From the NCBI GenBank assembly GCA_025359485.1, contig JANYGA010000256.1:1-38618 (forward strand): a stretch of DNA of 38,618 nt. The letters run 5' to 3'. Under the pieces are notes generated by a model. The model had not been told where the DNA came from, did no database searches, and saw only the letters and a list, made by a program, of their open reading frames with translations. Source of the DNA: Rhodospirillales bacterium. Its GTDB lineage: Bacteria; Vulcanimicrobiota; Vulcanimicrobiia; Vulcanimicrobiales; Vulcanimicrobiaceae. Both the position numbers and the translations under genes were made by a program. This document shows, piece by piece, positions 9,524 through 20,141 of this stretch (positions are counted from its first letter, which is position 1; every line of letters starts with the position of its first letter).

Positions 9524-11185
9524 TTACCGCATCCCGTCGTAGACGCGCCGTTCGAGCCACGTAGTGATGAGCTTGCGACGCGCATCGAGGCCCGCGAGCG
9601 TGGCGGTCGCCACGGGGCCGCCGAAGCGCTGATTGAGCGTCGCGTGGATGAGCTTGTGGTCGACGGCGAATTGCGTGCTCGCGCGCGTCACGAGCGCCCG
9701 CAAATCGCGGCGTAGCGATTCGCGGCGCTCCGCGTGCGTGAGTTCGGGTGCCTCCGCCTTGGCCGGCGTCTCACGCTCGCGCGCGACGTCGCGGGCGGCG
9801 GCAGCCGCGGCGCGAATCTCGCTTTGCGACGGTGCGGCCAGAAATTTTGCGGGGTTGAAGAGCGGCCCGAAATCGAGCGTGTGACTCTCGCGCGCGGTCG
9901 CCGCGATCGATGCGTAGAGACCCTCATCGGGCGCGGTCGCTTCGCGATTGGCGGCGGCGAGGGCGGCGGCAATCTCGTCGTACTCGCTCGGCGCACGCAG
10001 CGCTTTGCGAACGTCGTCGGCGATCCGACTCGCGATCGCGCGCAGACGGCCGTCGTCGGGAAGATAGACGAACGCTTCGCGCTCGCGTTCGGGGTCCGCA
10101 CCCGTGCGCACGAAGCGGCCGCAAAATTGCCGGAAGTAGAGCTCGCTCACGACGTTGCTCGCGAAAACGCCGACGCGCAAACGTGGGATATCGACGCCTT
10201 CGGAAATCATATGCACCGCGACGATCCACGGTTCGCGCGAATTCGCAAACGATGTGATGCGACCCGACGCATCGTCGAGATCGGAGACGACGAGTGCGGG
10301 TTTGGTGCCCGTGCGCGCTTCGACGAGCTCGGCGACGAAACGCGCGTGATCCTGATTCATCGCGGCGATGAGTCCGCCCGCATCGCGATGCCCGGCTTCG
10401 CGTACTTCGAGCAACTTGAGGTTGGCTTTATCGATCACGTCGCCCAGCCACGATGCTTGCGTGAGTGCCGTGCGCAAACGTTCGCTCTGATATTTCTTGT
10501 CGATCTTTTCATCGAAGGTCGCGCGCATGATCTCACCGTCACGACTGACCCACTCGGCTTCGCCGCCGTGCAACGGAAAGACGAGCGCGCGACAGACGCC
10601 GTCGCCGAGCGCGCGGGCGTAATCGTACGACGTCGATGCGACGCATTCGCCCGCCGCATACTCGATGAAGGGAATCGCGGCGCCGTCGGACCGAAACGGC
10701 GTGCCCGAGAGCGCGACGCGATGGCGCGCGTTGCCGAACGCGTCGCGTAAGGCCTGACCCCACGTGGCTTGATCGCCCGCATGATGGATCTCATCGAGAA
10801 TGACGAGTGTCGGCGTGCGCGTGAGCGCGGCGAAAATCTGCGGTGACGCTGCAACTTGCTGATAGGTGACGACGGCGCCGTCGAGATCGCTTGCGAGACT
10901 GCGATCGAGGTTGCGGAAGCGATGATCGAGCTGCACGAGCGCGCCCGCCATCGCGCGCGCGACCTGGGCTTTGAGGTGTTCGCGCGGCACGACGACGACG
11001 ATGCGCGAGACGGAGCGATCGGCGAGGACCGCGTGTGCGATCCGCGTCGCAAAGCGCGTCTTGCCCGCGCCCGGCGTCGCGACGACGAGTGCGTCGAGGG
11101 GACGCGTCGCATTCCACGCATCGAACGCTTCGTGTTGCCAAGCGCGCAGCGGCAAGCGCCACTCGGGAAGTGCGGTACGATACAC
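9524..11185 (-). CDS. DEAD/DEAH-box superfamily II helicase
   Basis: Motif I ATPGAGKTRFA, motif II DEIHH, motif III SGTPFRSD, C-terminal FCGRFVRTG motif VI-like. Confidence 0.9.
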   Translation of the reverse strand: MYRTALPEWRLPLRAWQHEAFDAWNATRPLDALVVATPGAGKTRFATRIAHAVLADRSVSRIVVVVPREHLKAQVARAMAGALVQLDHRFRNLDRSLASDLDGAVVTYQQVAASPQIFAALTRTPTLVILDEIHHAGDQATWGQALRDAFGNARHRVALSGTPFRSDGAAIPFIEYAAGECVASTSYDYARALGDGVCRALVFPLHGGEAEWVSRDGEIMRATFDEKIDKKYQSERLRTALTQASWLGDVIDKANLKLLEVREAGHRDAGGLIAAMNQDHARFVAELVEARTGTKPALVVSDLDDASGRITSFANSREPWIVAVHMISEGVDIPRLRVGVFASNVVSELYFRQFCGRFVRTGADPEREREAFVYLPDDGRLRAIASRIADDVRKALRAPSEYDEIAAALAAANREATAPDEGLYASIAATARESHTLDFGPLFNPAKFLAAPSQSEIRAAAAAARDVARERETPAKAEAPELTHAERRESLRRDLRALVTRASTQFAVDHKLIHATLNQRFGGPVATATLAGLDARRKLITTWLERRVYDGMR

Positions 11186-11275
11186 GGGTCGGTCCTTTTC
11201 GCGCGGCCGACGCTCGTTTCATCGAAGGAATGTCGACGACGAGGAACGCGCGCATGCGAAGCCGAGGAAAGCCGA

Positions 11276-12064
11276 GTGTCCGACTTCGCACCGCTCCTCG
11301 ATTTTCAGCACGTCACCGTGCGTCGCGACGGACGACCCGTGCTCGACGATCTCTCGCTTCGCATCGAAGCGGGTGAGTGCGTCGCGATTCTCGGCCGCAA
11401 CGGAGCCGGAAAATCGACGTTGCTCAAGTTGCTCACGCGCGAATGCTATCCCGTGCCGAGCGATGCGACGGTCTGCCGCATCATGGGCCAAGAGCGATGG
11501 AACGTCTTCGCGCTGCGCGCGTACCTCGGCATCGTCTCGAACGATCTCGCCGCGTCGTTCGAAGCCGGCACTCCCGCGCTAGACGTCGTACTCGGTGGAT
11601 TTTTCGGAAGTCTGACGATCGAGCCGTCGATTCACGACGTGACCGCCGAGATGCGTCGCACGGCGGCGGACGCACTCGCGCAACTCGGTGCGAGCGACCT
11701 CGCCTCGCGCGATGTGCGAACGCTTTCATCGGGTGAAGCGCGCCGCGTGACGATCGCCCGCGCGCTCGTCCATCGGCCGCGCGCGCTCGTGTTCGACGAG
11801 CCCTGTACGTCGCTCGATCTCGTCGCGCAACGCGACGTACGTGCCGCGATGCGCGCCCTCGCGCAAGCGGGCGTCGGCGTCGTGCTCGTAACGCACGACC
11901 TTGCGGAAATCGTGCCGGAGATCGACCGCGTGGTCTTGCTCGATCGCGGTCGAATCCTCGCCGACGGATCCAAAGCGACCGTGCTCGCGCGCGACGGGCT
12001 CTCGAAGTTTTTCGGGGTCGCGGTGGATCTCTGGGAGAGCGACGGCATCTACCACGCACGGTAA
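11276..12064 (+). CDS. ABC transporter ATP-binding protein, orphan (no adjacent permease)
   Basis: Walker A GRNGAGKST, signature LSSGEARRVTIARAL, Walker B ALVFDEPCTSLD, H-loop VLVTHD; GTG start. Confidence 0.9.
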   Translation: MSDFAPLLDFQHVTVRRDGRPVLDDLSLRIEAGECVAILGRNGAGKSTLLKLLTRECYPVPSDATVCRIMGQERWNVFALRAYLGIVSNDLAASFEAGTPALDVVLGGFFGSLTIEPSIHDVTAEMRRTAADALAQLGASDLASRDVRTLSSGEARRVTIARALVHRPRALVFDEPCTSLDLVAQRDVRAAMRALAQAGVGVVLVTHDLAEIVPEIDRVVLLDRGRILADGSKATVLARDGLSKFFGVAVDLWESDGIYHAR

Positions 12065-12139
12065 GATCCCGCTCGAAAACGAGGACGTCTCACTCTGAGT
12101 CACGGAGTCAACGGCCCGCCCGAATTCGGAGTGCACGTC

Positions 12140-12937
12140 ATGATCGAGTCCCACGCGTATACGTTCGTCACCGTCGGCACGGCCGATGGCATCACGACGA
12201 TCGAACTCGCGAACCCCGATCGTCGAAACGCACTTTCGCTCGCAACGATGCACGAATTGCTCGCGATCTTCGAAGACCTCCGCGACGACCGCGAAACGAA
12301 AGTCGTCGTGCTGCGCGCGCTGGGTTCCGTCTTCAGCGCCGGTCACGATCTGCGCGAGATGCGCTGCGCGGGCGACGAGGCCGACGTCGCCAAATTCCGC
12401 GAGATCTTCGACGTGTGCGTGCGCGTGATGTCGACGATGCAGGCGATCGCGCAGCCGATCATCGCGGAAGTTGCGGGCATCGCGACGGCCGCGGGTTGTC
12501 AACTCGTCGCGACCTGCGATCTCGCGGTCGCATCGACGCAAGCGCGTTTCGCAACGCCGGGTGTGAAGATCGGCCTGTTTTGCACGACACCGATGGTCGC
12601 GCTCACCCGCAGCATCGGCCGCAAGCGCGCGATGGAGATGTTGCTCACGGGCGACTTCATCGATGCGGAGACGGCCGAACGCTGGGGACTCGTCAATCGC
12701 GTCGTCGCGCCGGACGCGCTCGCGAACGAAACGCTCGCGCTCGCACGGAAGATCGCCGCATCGAGTGCGTTTACGATCGGTCTCGGGAAAGCGGCATTCT
12801 ACGCGCAAATCGATCTCGATCAACCCAAGGCCTACGCGTATGCGAAAGAAGTCATGACGCTCAACGCGATGGAGGCCGATTCACGCGAGGGCATCGCGGC
12901 GTTTCTCGAGCGCCGCGCGCCTGAGTGGAAATCATGA
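12140..12937 (+). CDS. Enoyl-CoA hydratase/isomerase family protein
   Basis: NPDRRNALSLATM, VFSAGHDLREM, GIATAAGCQLVATCDLAVAS; start at 12131 or 12140. Confidence 0.9.
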   Translation: MIESHAYTFVTVGTADGITTIELANPDRRNALSLATMHELLAIFEDLRDDRETKVVVLRALGSVFSAGHDLREMRCAGDEADVAKFREIFDVCVRVMSTMQAIAQPIIAEVAGIATAAGCQLVATCDLAVASTQARFATPGVKIGLFCTTPMVALTRSIGRKRAMEMLLTGDFIDAETAERWGLVNRVVAPDALANETLALARKIAASSAFTIGLGKAAFYAQIDLDQPKAYAYAKEVMTLNAMEADSREGIAAFLERRAPEWKS

Positions 12938-13446
12938 GTGCGATCATCGGTGGGCCGAACGTCACGATCTCCGATGACGATCTCGTCGAACTATCGCGCG
13001 TCAATCCGGGCTGGAAATTCGAACGAACGAACGTGGGAGAACTCATCGTAAGCCCGACCTCGACTCCCGGCGGCGCGAAAAGCGGCGAAGCTTTCGCTCA
13101 ACTCTATCTCTACGCAAAGGGCGCCGGTGGTAAGGCCTATGATGCGGCGACCGGGTTTAAGATGTCGGGCGGTGGCGTGTTGAGCCCCGACGCATCATGG
13201 ATTCGAGCCGACCGCATCGCACAATTTCGTGACGATACCGGTTACTGGCAGATGATGCCCGATGTCGTCATCGAGGTCGCGACTAAGAGCGATGCGTGGC
13301 CCGCGCTGTGTGCGAAGATCGATGCGTATTGCGTGGATGGTGCCGTCTACGCAATCGCGATCGATCCCACGACACGTACGGTCTACGAGCTGGGATCTCG
13401 GCCGAATGGTCTCGTGCTCGATATCGACGCCATCAACGACGCGTAG
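12934..13446 (+). CDS. Uma2-family (DUF820) putative endonuclease
   Basis: ELIVSPTSTPGG, LSPDASWIRADRIAQ, MPDVVIEVATKSDAWPALCAKIDAYCVDGAVYAIAIDP; ATGA overlap with upstream CDS. Confidence 0.82.
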   Translation: MSAIIGGPNVTISDDDLVELSRVNPGWKFERTNVGELIVSPTSTPGGAKSGEAFAQLYLYAKGAGGKAYDAATGFKMSGGGVLSPDASWIRADRIAQFRDDTGYWQMMPDVVIEVATKSDAWPALCAKIDAYCVDGAVYAIAIDPTTRTVYELGSRPNGLVLDIDAINDA

Positions 13447-14449
13447 CTGCGCGTTCGAGCGCCGTTTCGTAAAGCGGTGCGAGCCGAGCGGCGAGTAATG
13501 CTTCGAGCCGTTCGGGCTCGGCGAGAAATGCGTCGTGGCCGTGATCGGAGACCAGTTCGTCGTACGTGCTCGTGATGCCGAGCGCGGCGATGCGATTCGC
13601 CGTGTCGTGCACGTACTGCGGCAAGAAGAGCCAGTCGCTCGAAATGCCGACAAAGTGGAAGATCGGTGACTGCCGCGTCGCGATCTCACGATCGCGTACG
13701 TCGAAGAGATCCATCGCGCGCGTGAGCGCGAGATACGCACCGGTTTCCATCCGCTCGGCGAAGATCGCGCCCTGGTAATCGAGATAGCCTTCGACATCGT
13801 AGCGGTCGGTCGCAACGCGCGTCGGATCGCCGCCCGCGCGATCGAGGTTGCGCGCGAATCGTCGCGCGAGGAGCGCTTCGGATTTGTACGTGAGCATCGC
13901 AATCTTGCGTGCGAGCGCGATGCCTTCTGCGGGCGTGCGCGCGATGCGAATCGCTTCGCGCGCGATCGCGTTGAGTGCGATGCCCATCGCCGCAAAATGA
14001 TCGTACGCGCCGATGGCGACGATGCGACCGACGGCCTGCGGCGCCTCGATGCCCCACGCGATCGCCTGCATCCCGCCCAGCGATCCACCGATCACCGCCG
14101 CGAAGCGCGCATAGCCGAGCGTTGCGAGCGCGCGACGTTGCGCGCGCACCATATCGGTCACGGTCACGAGTGGAAAGCGCTCGCCATACGGCGCGCCGTC
14201 GGGTGCGAGCGAACCCGGGCCGGTCGACCCGTAGCAACTTCCGAGTGCATTCACGCAGACGACCGCGACGGCGTTCGTATCGATGAGTTTACCCGGGCCC
14301 GCGAGCCCACCCCACCATTCGAGGACGCGCGACGTCCCGGTGAGGGCGTGTGCGACGAGCACGAGATTGCTGCCGTCGGCGTGCGGCGTGCCGTACACGC
14401 TCACGCGTTGCACGGCGCCCGCGAGCACCGCGCCGCATTCGAGTTCCAC
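13433..14449 (-). CDS. metX: Homoserine O-acetyltransferase; start uncertain
   Basis: HALTGTSRVLEWWGGLAGPGKLIDT, CYGSTGPGSLAPDGAPYG, GGSLGGMQAIAWG, SDHGHDAFL. GTG at 14449 is the first canonical start near the homology boundary. Confidence 0.9.
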   Translation of the reverse strand: MELECGAVLAGAVQRVSVYGTPHADGSNLVLVAHALTGTSRVLEWWGGLAGPGKLIDTNAVAVVCVNALGSCYGSTGPGSLAPDGAPYGERFPLVTVTDMVRAQRRALATLGYARFAAVIGGSLGGMQAIAWGIEAPQAVGRIVAIGAYDHFAAMGIALNAIAREAIRIARTPAEGIALARKIAMLTYKSEALLARRFARNLDRAGGDPTRVATDRYDVEGYLDYQGAIFAERMETGAYLALTRAMDLFDVRDREIATRQSPIFHFVGISSDWLFLPQYVHDTANRIAALGITSTYDELVSDHGHDAFLAEPERLEALLAARLAPLYETALERAATRR

Positions 14450-14514
14450 GTCACCGATCGCGACGTCGAATTCCTGTGTCGGCGCTGCTGCGGGCGCACT
14501 CTTGCGTGCCGTGC

Positions 14515-15846
<1,332 letters not shown>

Positions 15847-15853
15847 GATACTC

Positions 15854-17224
15854 CTAGGCCGGCGTTGAGATAGCCGAGCCGGATTCGCCCGTGATCTCGG
15901 ACGGTGCGATATCGTGCGGGGTGGCGGGCGTGACGGCGATATCTTCCCACATCGGGATGACGTTGCCGACTTTGACGTGATGCGAGGCGAGCAGTTCGTC
16001 GACGAGTGCCGCACCCGCCTTATCGATGCGCGTGGTGATGACCGCGGGCATGCCGTCGATCGGTTCGGCTGCGATGCCGCCGTCGAGAAGCGCTTCGCGC
16101 GCGGGGCGCACGTCGCCGAGCGATGCGAGTCGCAGCACGCGTCGCAACATGATCGCGGGCTCGATGATACCGGAGCGCGCGTGTGGTGCGAGTTGCGCGT
16201 CGGCGGTCGTGACGCCGGCGTTGCGTCCTGCAGCGATGCGCCGCAAGACGGCGACGACATCGCCGACGACGGACGAAGCCGTGGGATCGCTGCCGGCGCC
16301 CGTGCCCGCAAACGTGAGCGAGCCCGAGCTCCGCCCGGTCACGCGGATGCAATTCTGCGGTCCGACGGGCTGCGCGAAGGCGTGTTCCGCGGGCACGTAT
16401 GCGGGCGTGACGATCGACGATGCCGCGCGCGCGACCGCGATCAATTTCAAGCGCCAACCGGCGCGCTTGGCGAGCGAATGATCCTCGCGCACGAGCGTCG
16501 TGATGCCGTGGCGCGGAATCTCGGAGGTGACGAGTCCGCGGCGAAACGCGAGTTGTGCGAGGATCGCGAGCTTGTGCGCGGCGTCGATGCCTTCGACGTC
16601 GTTCGTCGGATCGGTTTCGGCGAAGCCGAGACGTTGCGCGGCCGCGAGGGCGCTCTTGTACGTCGCGCCCTCGAACATTTCGGAGAGGATGAAGTTCGTC
16701 GTGCCGTTGAGCACGCCGCCGACTTCGAGAATATCTTCACCAGCTAAGGATTCGGCGATCGTCCGCACGATCGGAATCGCGCCACCGACGGCGGCTTCGT
16801 AGGCGATCGTGACACCGCGCGAGGCGGCGAGTGCGCGGAGTTCGGGCCCGCGCGTCGCGAGAAGATCTTTATTCGCGGTGACGACGTGCTTGCCGGCACT
16901 CAGCGCGCCGACGACGAGGTCGGCGGCGATGCCGGTGCCACCGATGCACTCGATCACGACGTCGATCGAGGGATCTTCGGCGAGCGCGCGCGCGTCTTCG
17001 GTAAAGAGGCCCGCGGGAATTTCGCTCGGCCGCGGCTTCGAAAGTGAGCGCACGGCGATCCCGGCAAGCCAGTAGTCCACACCGCTTCGTGCGGGTACGG
17101 AAGACGTCGAGTTGACGAGGAGTCGCGCGACGCCGCTACCGACGGTGCCGCACCCGAGAAGGGCGATGCGAACGTCGGAGCCGGAGCCGGTACGATCCGC
17201 GTGCGCTGGTTGAGTGAGCGACAA
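15854..17224 (-). CDS. hom: Homoserine dehydrogenase
   Basis: RIALLGCGTVGSGVARLL, VTANKDLLATRG, YEAAVGGAIPIVRTI, GVLNGTTNFIL, DPTNDVEGIDAAHKLAILA. Confidence 0.95.
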   Translation of the reverse strand: MSLTQPAHADRTGSGSDVRIALLGCGTVGSGVARLLVNSTSSVPARSGVDYWLAGIAVRSLSKPRPSEIPAGLFTEDARALAEDPSIDVVIECIGGTGIAADLVVGALSAGKHVVTANKDLLATRGPELRALAASRGVTIAYEAAVGGAIPIVRTIAESLAGEDILEVGGVLNGTTNFILSEMFEGATYKSALAAAQRLGFAETDPTNDVEGIDAAHKLAILAQLAFRRGLVTSEIPRHGITTLVREDHSLAKRAGWRLKLIAVARAASSIVTPAYVPAEHAFAQPVGPQNCIRVTGRSSGSLTFAGTGAGSDPTASSVVGDVVAVLRRIAAGRNAGVTTADAQLAPHARSGIIEPAIMLRRVLRLASLGDVRPAREALLDGGIAAEPIDGMPAVITTRIDKAGAALVDELLASHHVKVGNVIPMWEDIAVTPATPHDIAPSEITGESGSAISTPA

Positions 17225-17250
17225 GCGATTCCACCTGGTTCGGGCAGTGA

Positions 17251-18114
17251 ATGGACCCCAGTGTACCGAACCCGCCGCTCGTGCGTCAAGGACGGATTCT
17301 GCGTCTCCCTTCGGGAGGCGCTTTGCACGTCATGGGGCGCCGCGGCGCGGCACCGCTGCTCTTTCTCCACGGGGTCGGTGGCGGCGCGTGGTCGTTCGCG
17401 CCGCAGGCTGCGGCTTTGTGCGACGAGCGGCGCGTCTATGTCTGGGAAGCCCGCGGTCACGGCATCGCGCGCGCGATTCCCGATGCCGGGCTCGGCGATT
17501 ATTTTATCGACGCGTGCGAAGCGCTCGACGCCATCCGTGCGGAAGGCGCGCCGCCGTGGGTCGTCGGTCATTCGATGGGCGGACTCCTCGCGATGGCGCT
17601 CGCAGCGGAACGATCGCCCGACGTGCGCGGGCTCGTGCTCGTGGATCCCGTCTACGCACCCGACGGCGCGACGCATCTCGAAGGGCGTACCGCGCGAATC
17701 GCGCGACGGGTATTCGAGCCGCTCGTTGCATCGATGATGCGCGATGGTTTCGTCGCGCGTAGCCTCGCGCGCGCCGTCTTTGCGGCATCGTTCGTCGATG
17801 CGAGTTGTCGCGACCGCGCGTGGCAACGGCAACGGACGCAGGTCCCCATCGAATATCCGAAGATGATGTACGAGGCTTTTGACGGGCCGACGCATTTTCC
17901 CAATCGTGCCTTCGCGCGCGAGATCGCCGTTCCGACGTTGCTCTTCGAACCCGACGCCGCCGTGCGGCCGCGGTTCCCGCAACTCGTCGCCGATCTCGAA
18001 CGCCTTGGCGAACGCTTCACGTATCTCGTTCTCGATGGAGGCCATTATCTGCAGTTGGACCGGTCGGCGGCGCGCCTTACCGCAAGCGTTCGCGCGTTCG
18101 TGAACCAGTGGTAA
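17251..18114 (+). CDS. Alpha/beta-fold hydrolase
   Basis: LLFLHGVGGGAWSFAPQ, VVGHSMGGLLAMALA nucleophile elbow, late GGHYLQLD His. Confidence 0.88.
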   Translation: MDPSVPNPPLVRQGRILRLPSGGALHVMGRRGAAPLLFLHGVGGGAWSFAPQAAALCDERRVYVWEARGHGIARAIPDAGLGDYFIDACEALDAIRAEGAPPWVVGHSMGGLLAMALAAERSPDVRGLVLVDPVYAPDGATHLEGRTARIARRVFEPLVASMMRDGFVARSLARAVFAASFVDASCRDRAWQRQRTQVPIEYPKMMYEAFDGPTHFPNRAFAREIAVPTLLFEPDAAVRPRFPQLVADLERLGERFTYLVLDGGHYLQLDRSAARLTASVRAFVNQW

Positions 18115-20141
18115 ATATGAGCGCGCCACGGCGCTATCGGTTGGTCCTCACGGCGGTGCTCGTCGTCGCGCTCGTAGCGGCGTTTTACGTCGCGACCGTG
18201 CGCGAACGACGCGAACTGAGCTCGCGTCACGTCGAGATAGCGATGGATTACGGCGATTTCGCCGCGCTCGCGCAATCGTACGGCTACGATAAGGGAAATT
18301 TTCTCATCGAGTTGCGGCGTGCGGGCCTCACGTCGCTCGCCATTGGCGAAGAACTCGGCGGCAATATCAATGGCGGTTCGTCGGCGACGGTGTACGGCGG
18401 CCAGCAACTGATCTCGCAATCGCGACTCGCCCCGGTGCGCGAACCCACACTCGCGGCGCTGCTTGCGAAAAATGCGATCTCGCCCGACGAACTCTACCTT
18501 ACGATTTACGATCCGGCCGCGGTCGCGCGCTATCGCACGTCGCTCGCCCAGCATCTGGGGCCGCATGCCGTGCGCGTACTGCACGCGGGCGCGCCGACGA
18601 TCCTTGCGATTCGGTCGCAGAACGAATATTTTTCAGGGCTCGGCATGGGCTTCCCGAGCGAACCGCTCGAGCTCGCGCGCAAACTCGGGCTCTTCTTCAT
18701 TCCCCGCGTGCAGAACGACGAGCGATTCGGCAAACCGGAAATCGATCGCGTCTTCGCCTCGTTCAAACGCGGCGAACGGCCGACGACGGTCATCTTCTCC
18801 GGCCAACGGAACGAAGTGCTCGGCTTTCCCGATCATCTCGCCGACACGGCGGATGCGTTCAAACGTACGGGACTAAACTTCGGCTCGATCGAGATCTACG
18901 ATAAAATACAACTGCAAAAAGGCAACGACGGACTCGCCGAAAAGGCGATCGCGCGCACGACGCGCGTGCAGGCGATCTCGAAGCCCGAACTCGAGAAGCT
19001 CGATTTCGATACGGTCGTCGCACGCTATCTCTTGGGCGTGCGCGAACGGAACGTGCGCGTCGTCTATCTGCGCCCGTTCCTCCATGAGAACAACGGCATG
19101 TCGCTCGAGAAAACAAATATCGAACTCGTGCGTCAGATCGCGAGCGGCCTCGCCGCGCGTGGCTTCACGCTCGGCCGCGCGACGCCCATCCAAGGTTTCC
19201 GCATCAATCCGCTCGTGATCGCTCTCGTCTCACTCGCCGTCCCCGCGATCGTCGTGTTGCTCTTCGAAGCGTTCGGAAAGCGGCGTGCGAATATCGCCTA
19301 CATCGCGTTCGGGATCGATCTCTTGCTCGTGCTCGGCGGATACGTTTCGCATCACGATCTCGCCGCGCGCAAAGCGCTCGCGCTGCTCGGCGCGATCGGC
19401 TTTGCGACGATGGGCTTCGTCGCGATTCCGCGAGCATTTACGCTGCCGCCGGCGTCGTCGCTCGGAGCGAATATACTCGGGGGTTTGCGCACCGTCGGCG
19501 TCGCATCGATGTTTGCCTTGGCGGGCGCGCTCGTCGTGATCGGGCTCGTGAGCACGCCCGTGCTCATGGAAGAGATCGATCGTTTTGCCGGCATCAAGGC
19601 CGTCATCATCGTGCCACCGCTCCTCGCATTCGCGCTCTACGTCTATTCGCGGCGATTCGGAAACGAGCCGCCCGACGCGCGTACGAGTGCGCTCGCCCCC
19701 GTTCGCGTCTATCAACTCGCGATGTTCGTCGTGCTCGCGGGCGTGGCGGTCGTCTACGTATCGCGTAGCGGCAATTCGAGCGATATCACGCCGTCGGCAT
19801 TCGAACTCGCCCTGCGCTCGAATCTCACGCAGGTGCTCGGCGTGCGACCGCGCTTCAAAGAATTCGCGATCGGATTTCCATTGCTCATGCTGCTGCCGAC
19901 GCTGCGGATGGAACACAAGCGCATCGTCGGATGGCTCTTCGCGATCGGCGCGGCGATCGGTACGTCCGACATCGTCGACACGTTCTCGCATCTCCACACG
20001 CCGCTCGTCGCGTCGCTGATCCGCGTGCTCAACGGGGCCGTCGTCGGGATCGCGCTCGGCGTGCTCGCGATCGTCGTCTACCGCGCGATCGACGGCCGCG
20101 TTCGCGCTTCGGCTGTGCGGCGTCGGTTGCGCGCGTCGTAG
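18108..20141 (+). CDS. DUF5693-like multi-pass membrane protein
   Basis: N-terminal TM, soluble domain (VEIAMDYGDFAALAQSYGYDKGNFLIELRRAGLTSLAIGEE), about nine C-terminal TM helices; overlaps csaB; family name from memory. Confidence 0.7.
   Translation: MVNMSAPRRYRLVLTAVLVVALVAAFYVATVRERRELSSRHVEIAMDYGDFAALAQSYGYDKGNFLIELRRAGLTSLAIGEELGGNINGGSSATVYGGQQLISQSRLAPVREPTLAALLAKNAISPDELYLTIYDPAAVARYRTSLAQHLGPHAVRVLHAGAPTILAIRSQNEYFSGLGMGFPSEPLELARKLGLFFIPRVQNDERFGKPEIDRVFASFKRGERPTTVIFSGQRNEVLGFPDHLADTADAFKRTGLNFGSIEIYDKIQLQKGNDGLAEKAIARTTRVQAISKPELEKLDFDTVVARYLLGVRERNVRVVYLRPFLHENNGMSLEKTNIELVRQIASGLAARGFTLGRATPIQGFRINPLVIALVSLAVPAIVVLLFEAFGKRRANIAYIAFGIDLLLVLGGYVSHHDLAARKALALLGAIGFATMGFVAIPRAFTLPPASSLGANILGGLRTVGVASMFALAGALVVIGLVSTPVLMEEIDRFAGIKAVIIVPPLLAFALYVYSRRFGNEPPDARTSALAPVRVYQLAMFVVLAGVAVVYVSRSGNSSDITPSAFELALRSNLTQVLGVRPRFKEFAIGFPLLMLLPTLRMEHKRIVGWLFAIGAAIGTSDIVDTFSHLHTPLVASLIRVLNGAVVGIALGVLAIVVYRAIDGRVRASAVRRRLRAS

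Noticed and set aside
8640-10750. Long plus-strand ORFs (8640-9542, 9734-10750)
   Set aside because: Shadow ORFs of the acyltransferase and helicase; one runs straight through the tRNA-Val
11726-12823. 365-aa minus-strand ORF
   Set aside because: Antisense to the clear ABC ATPase and enoyl-CoA hydratase genes; shadow composition
9524-13446. Helicase next to a tRNA plus Uma2 as a defence island or integrated element
   Set aside because: No integrase, attachment-site repeat, methyltransferase or toxin-antitoxin partner; intervening genes look like ordinary chromosomal ones
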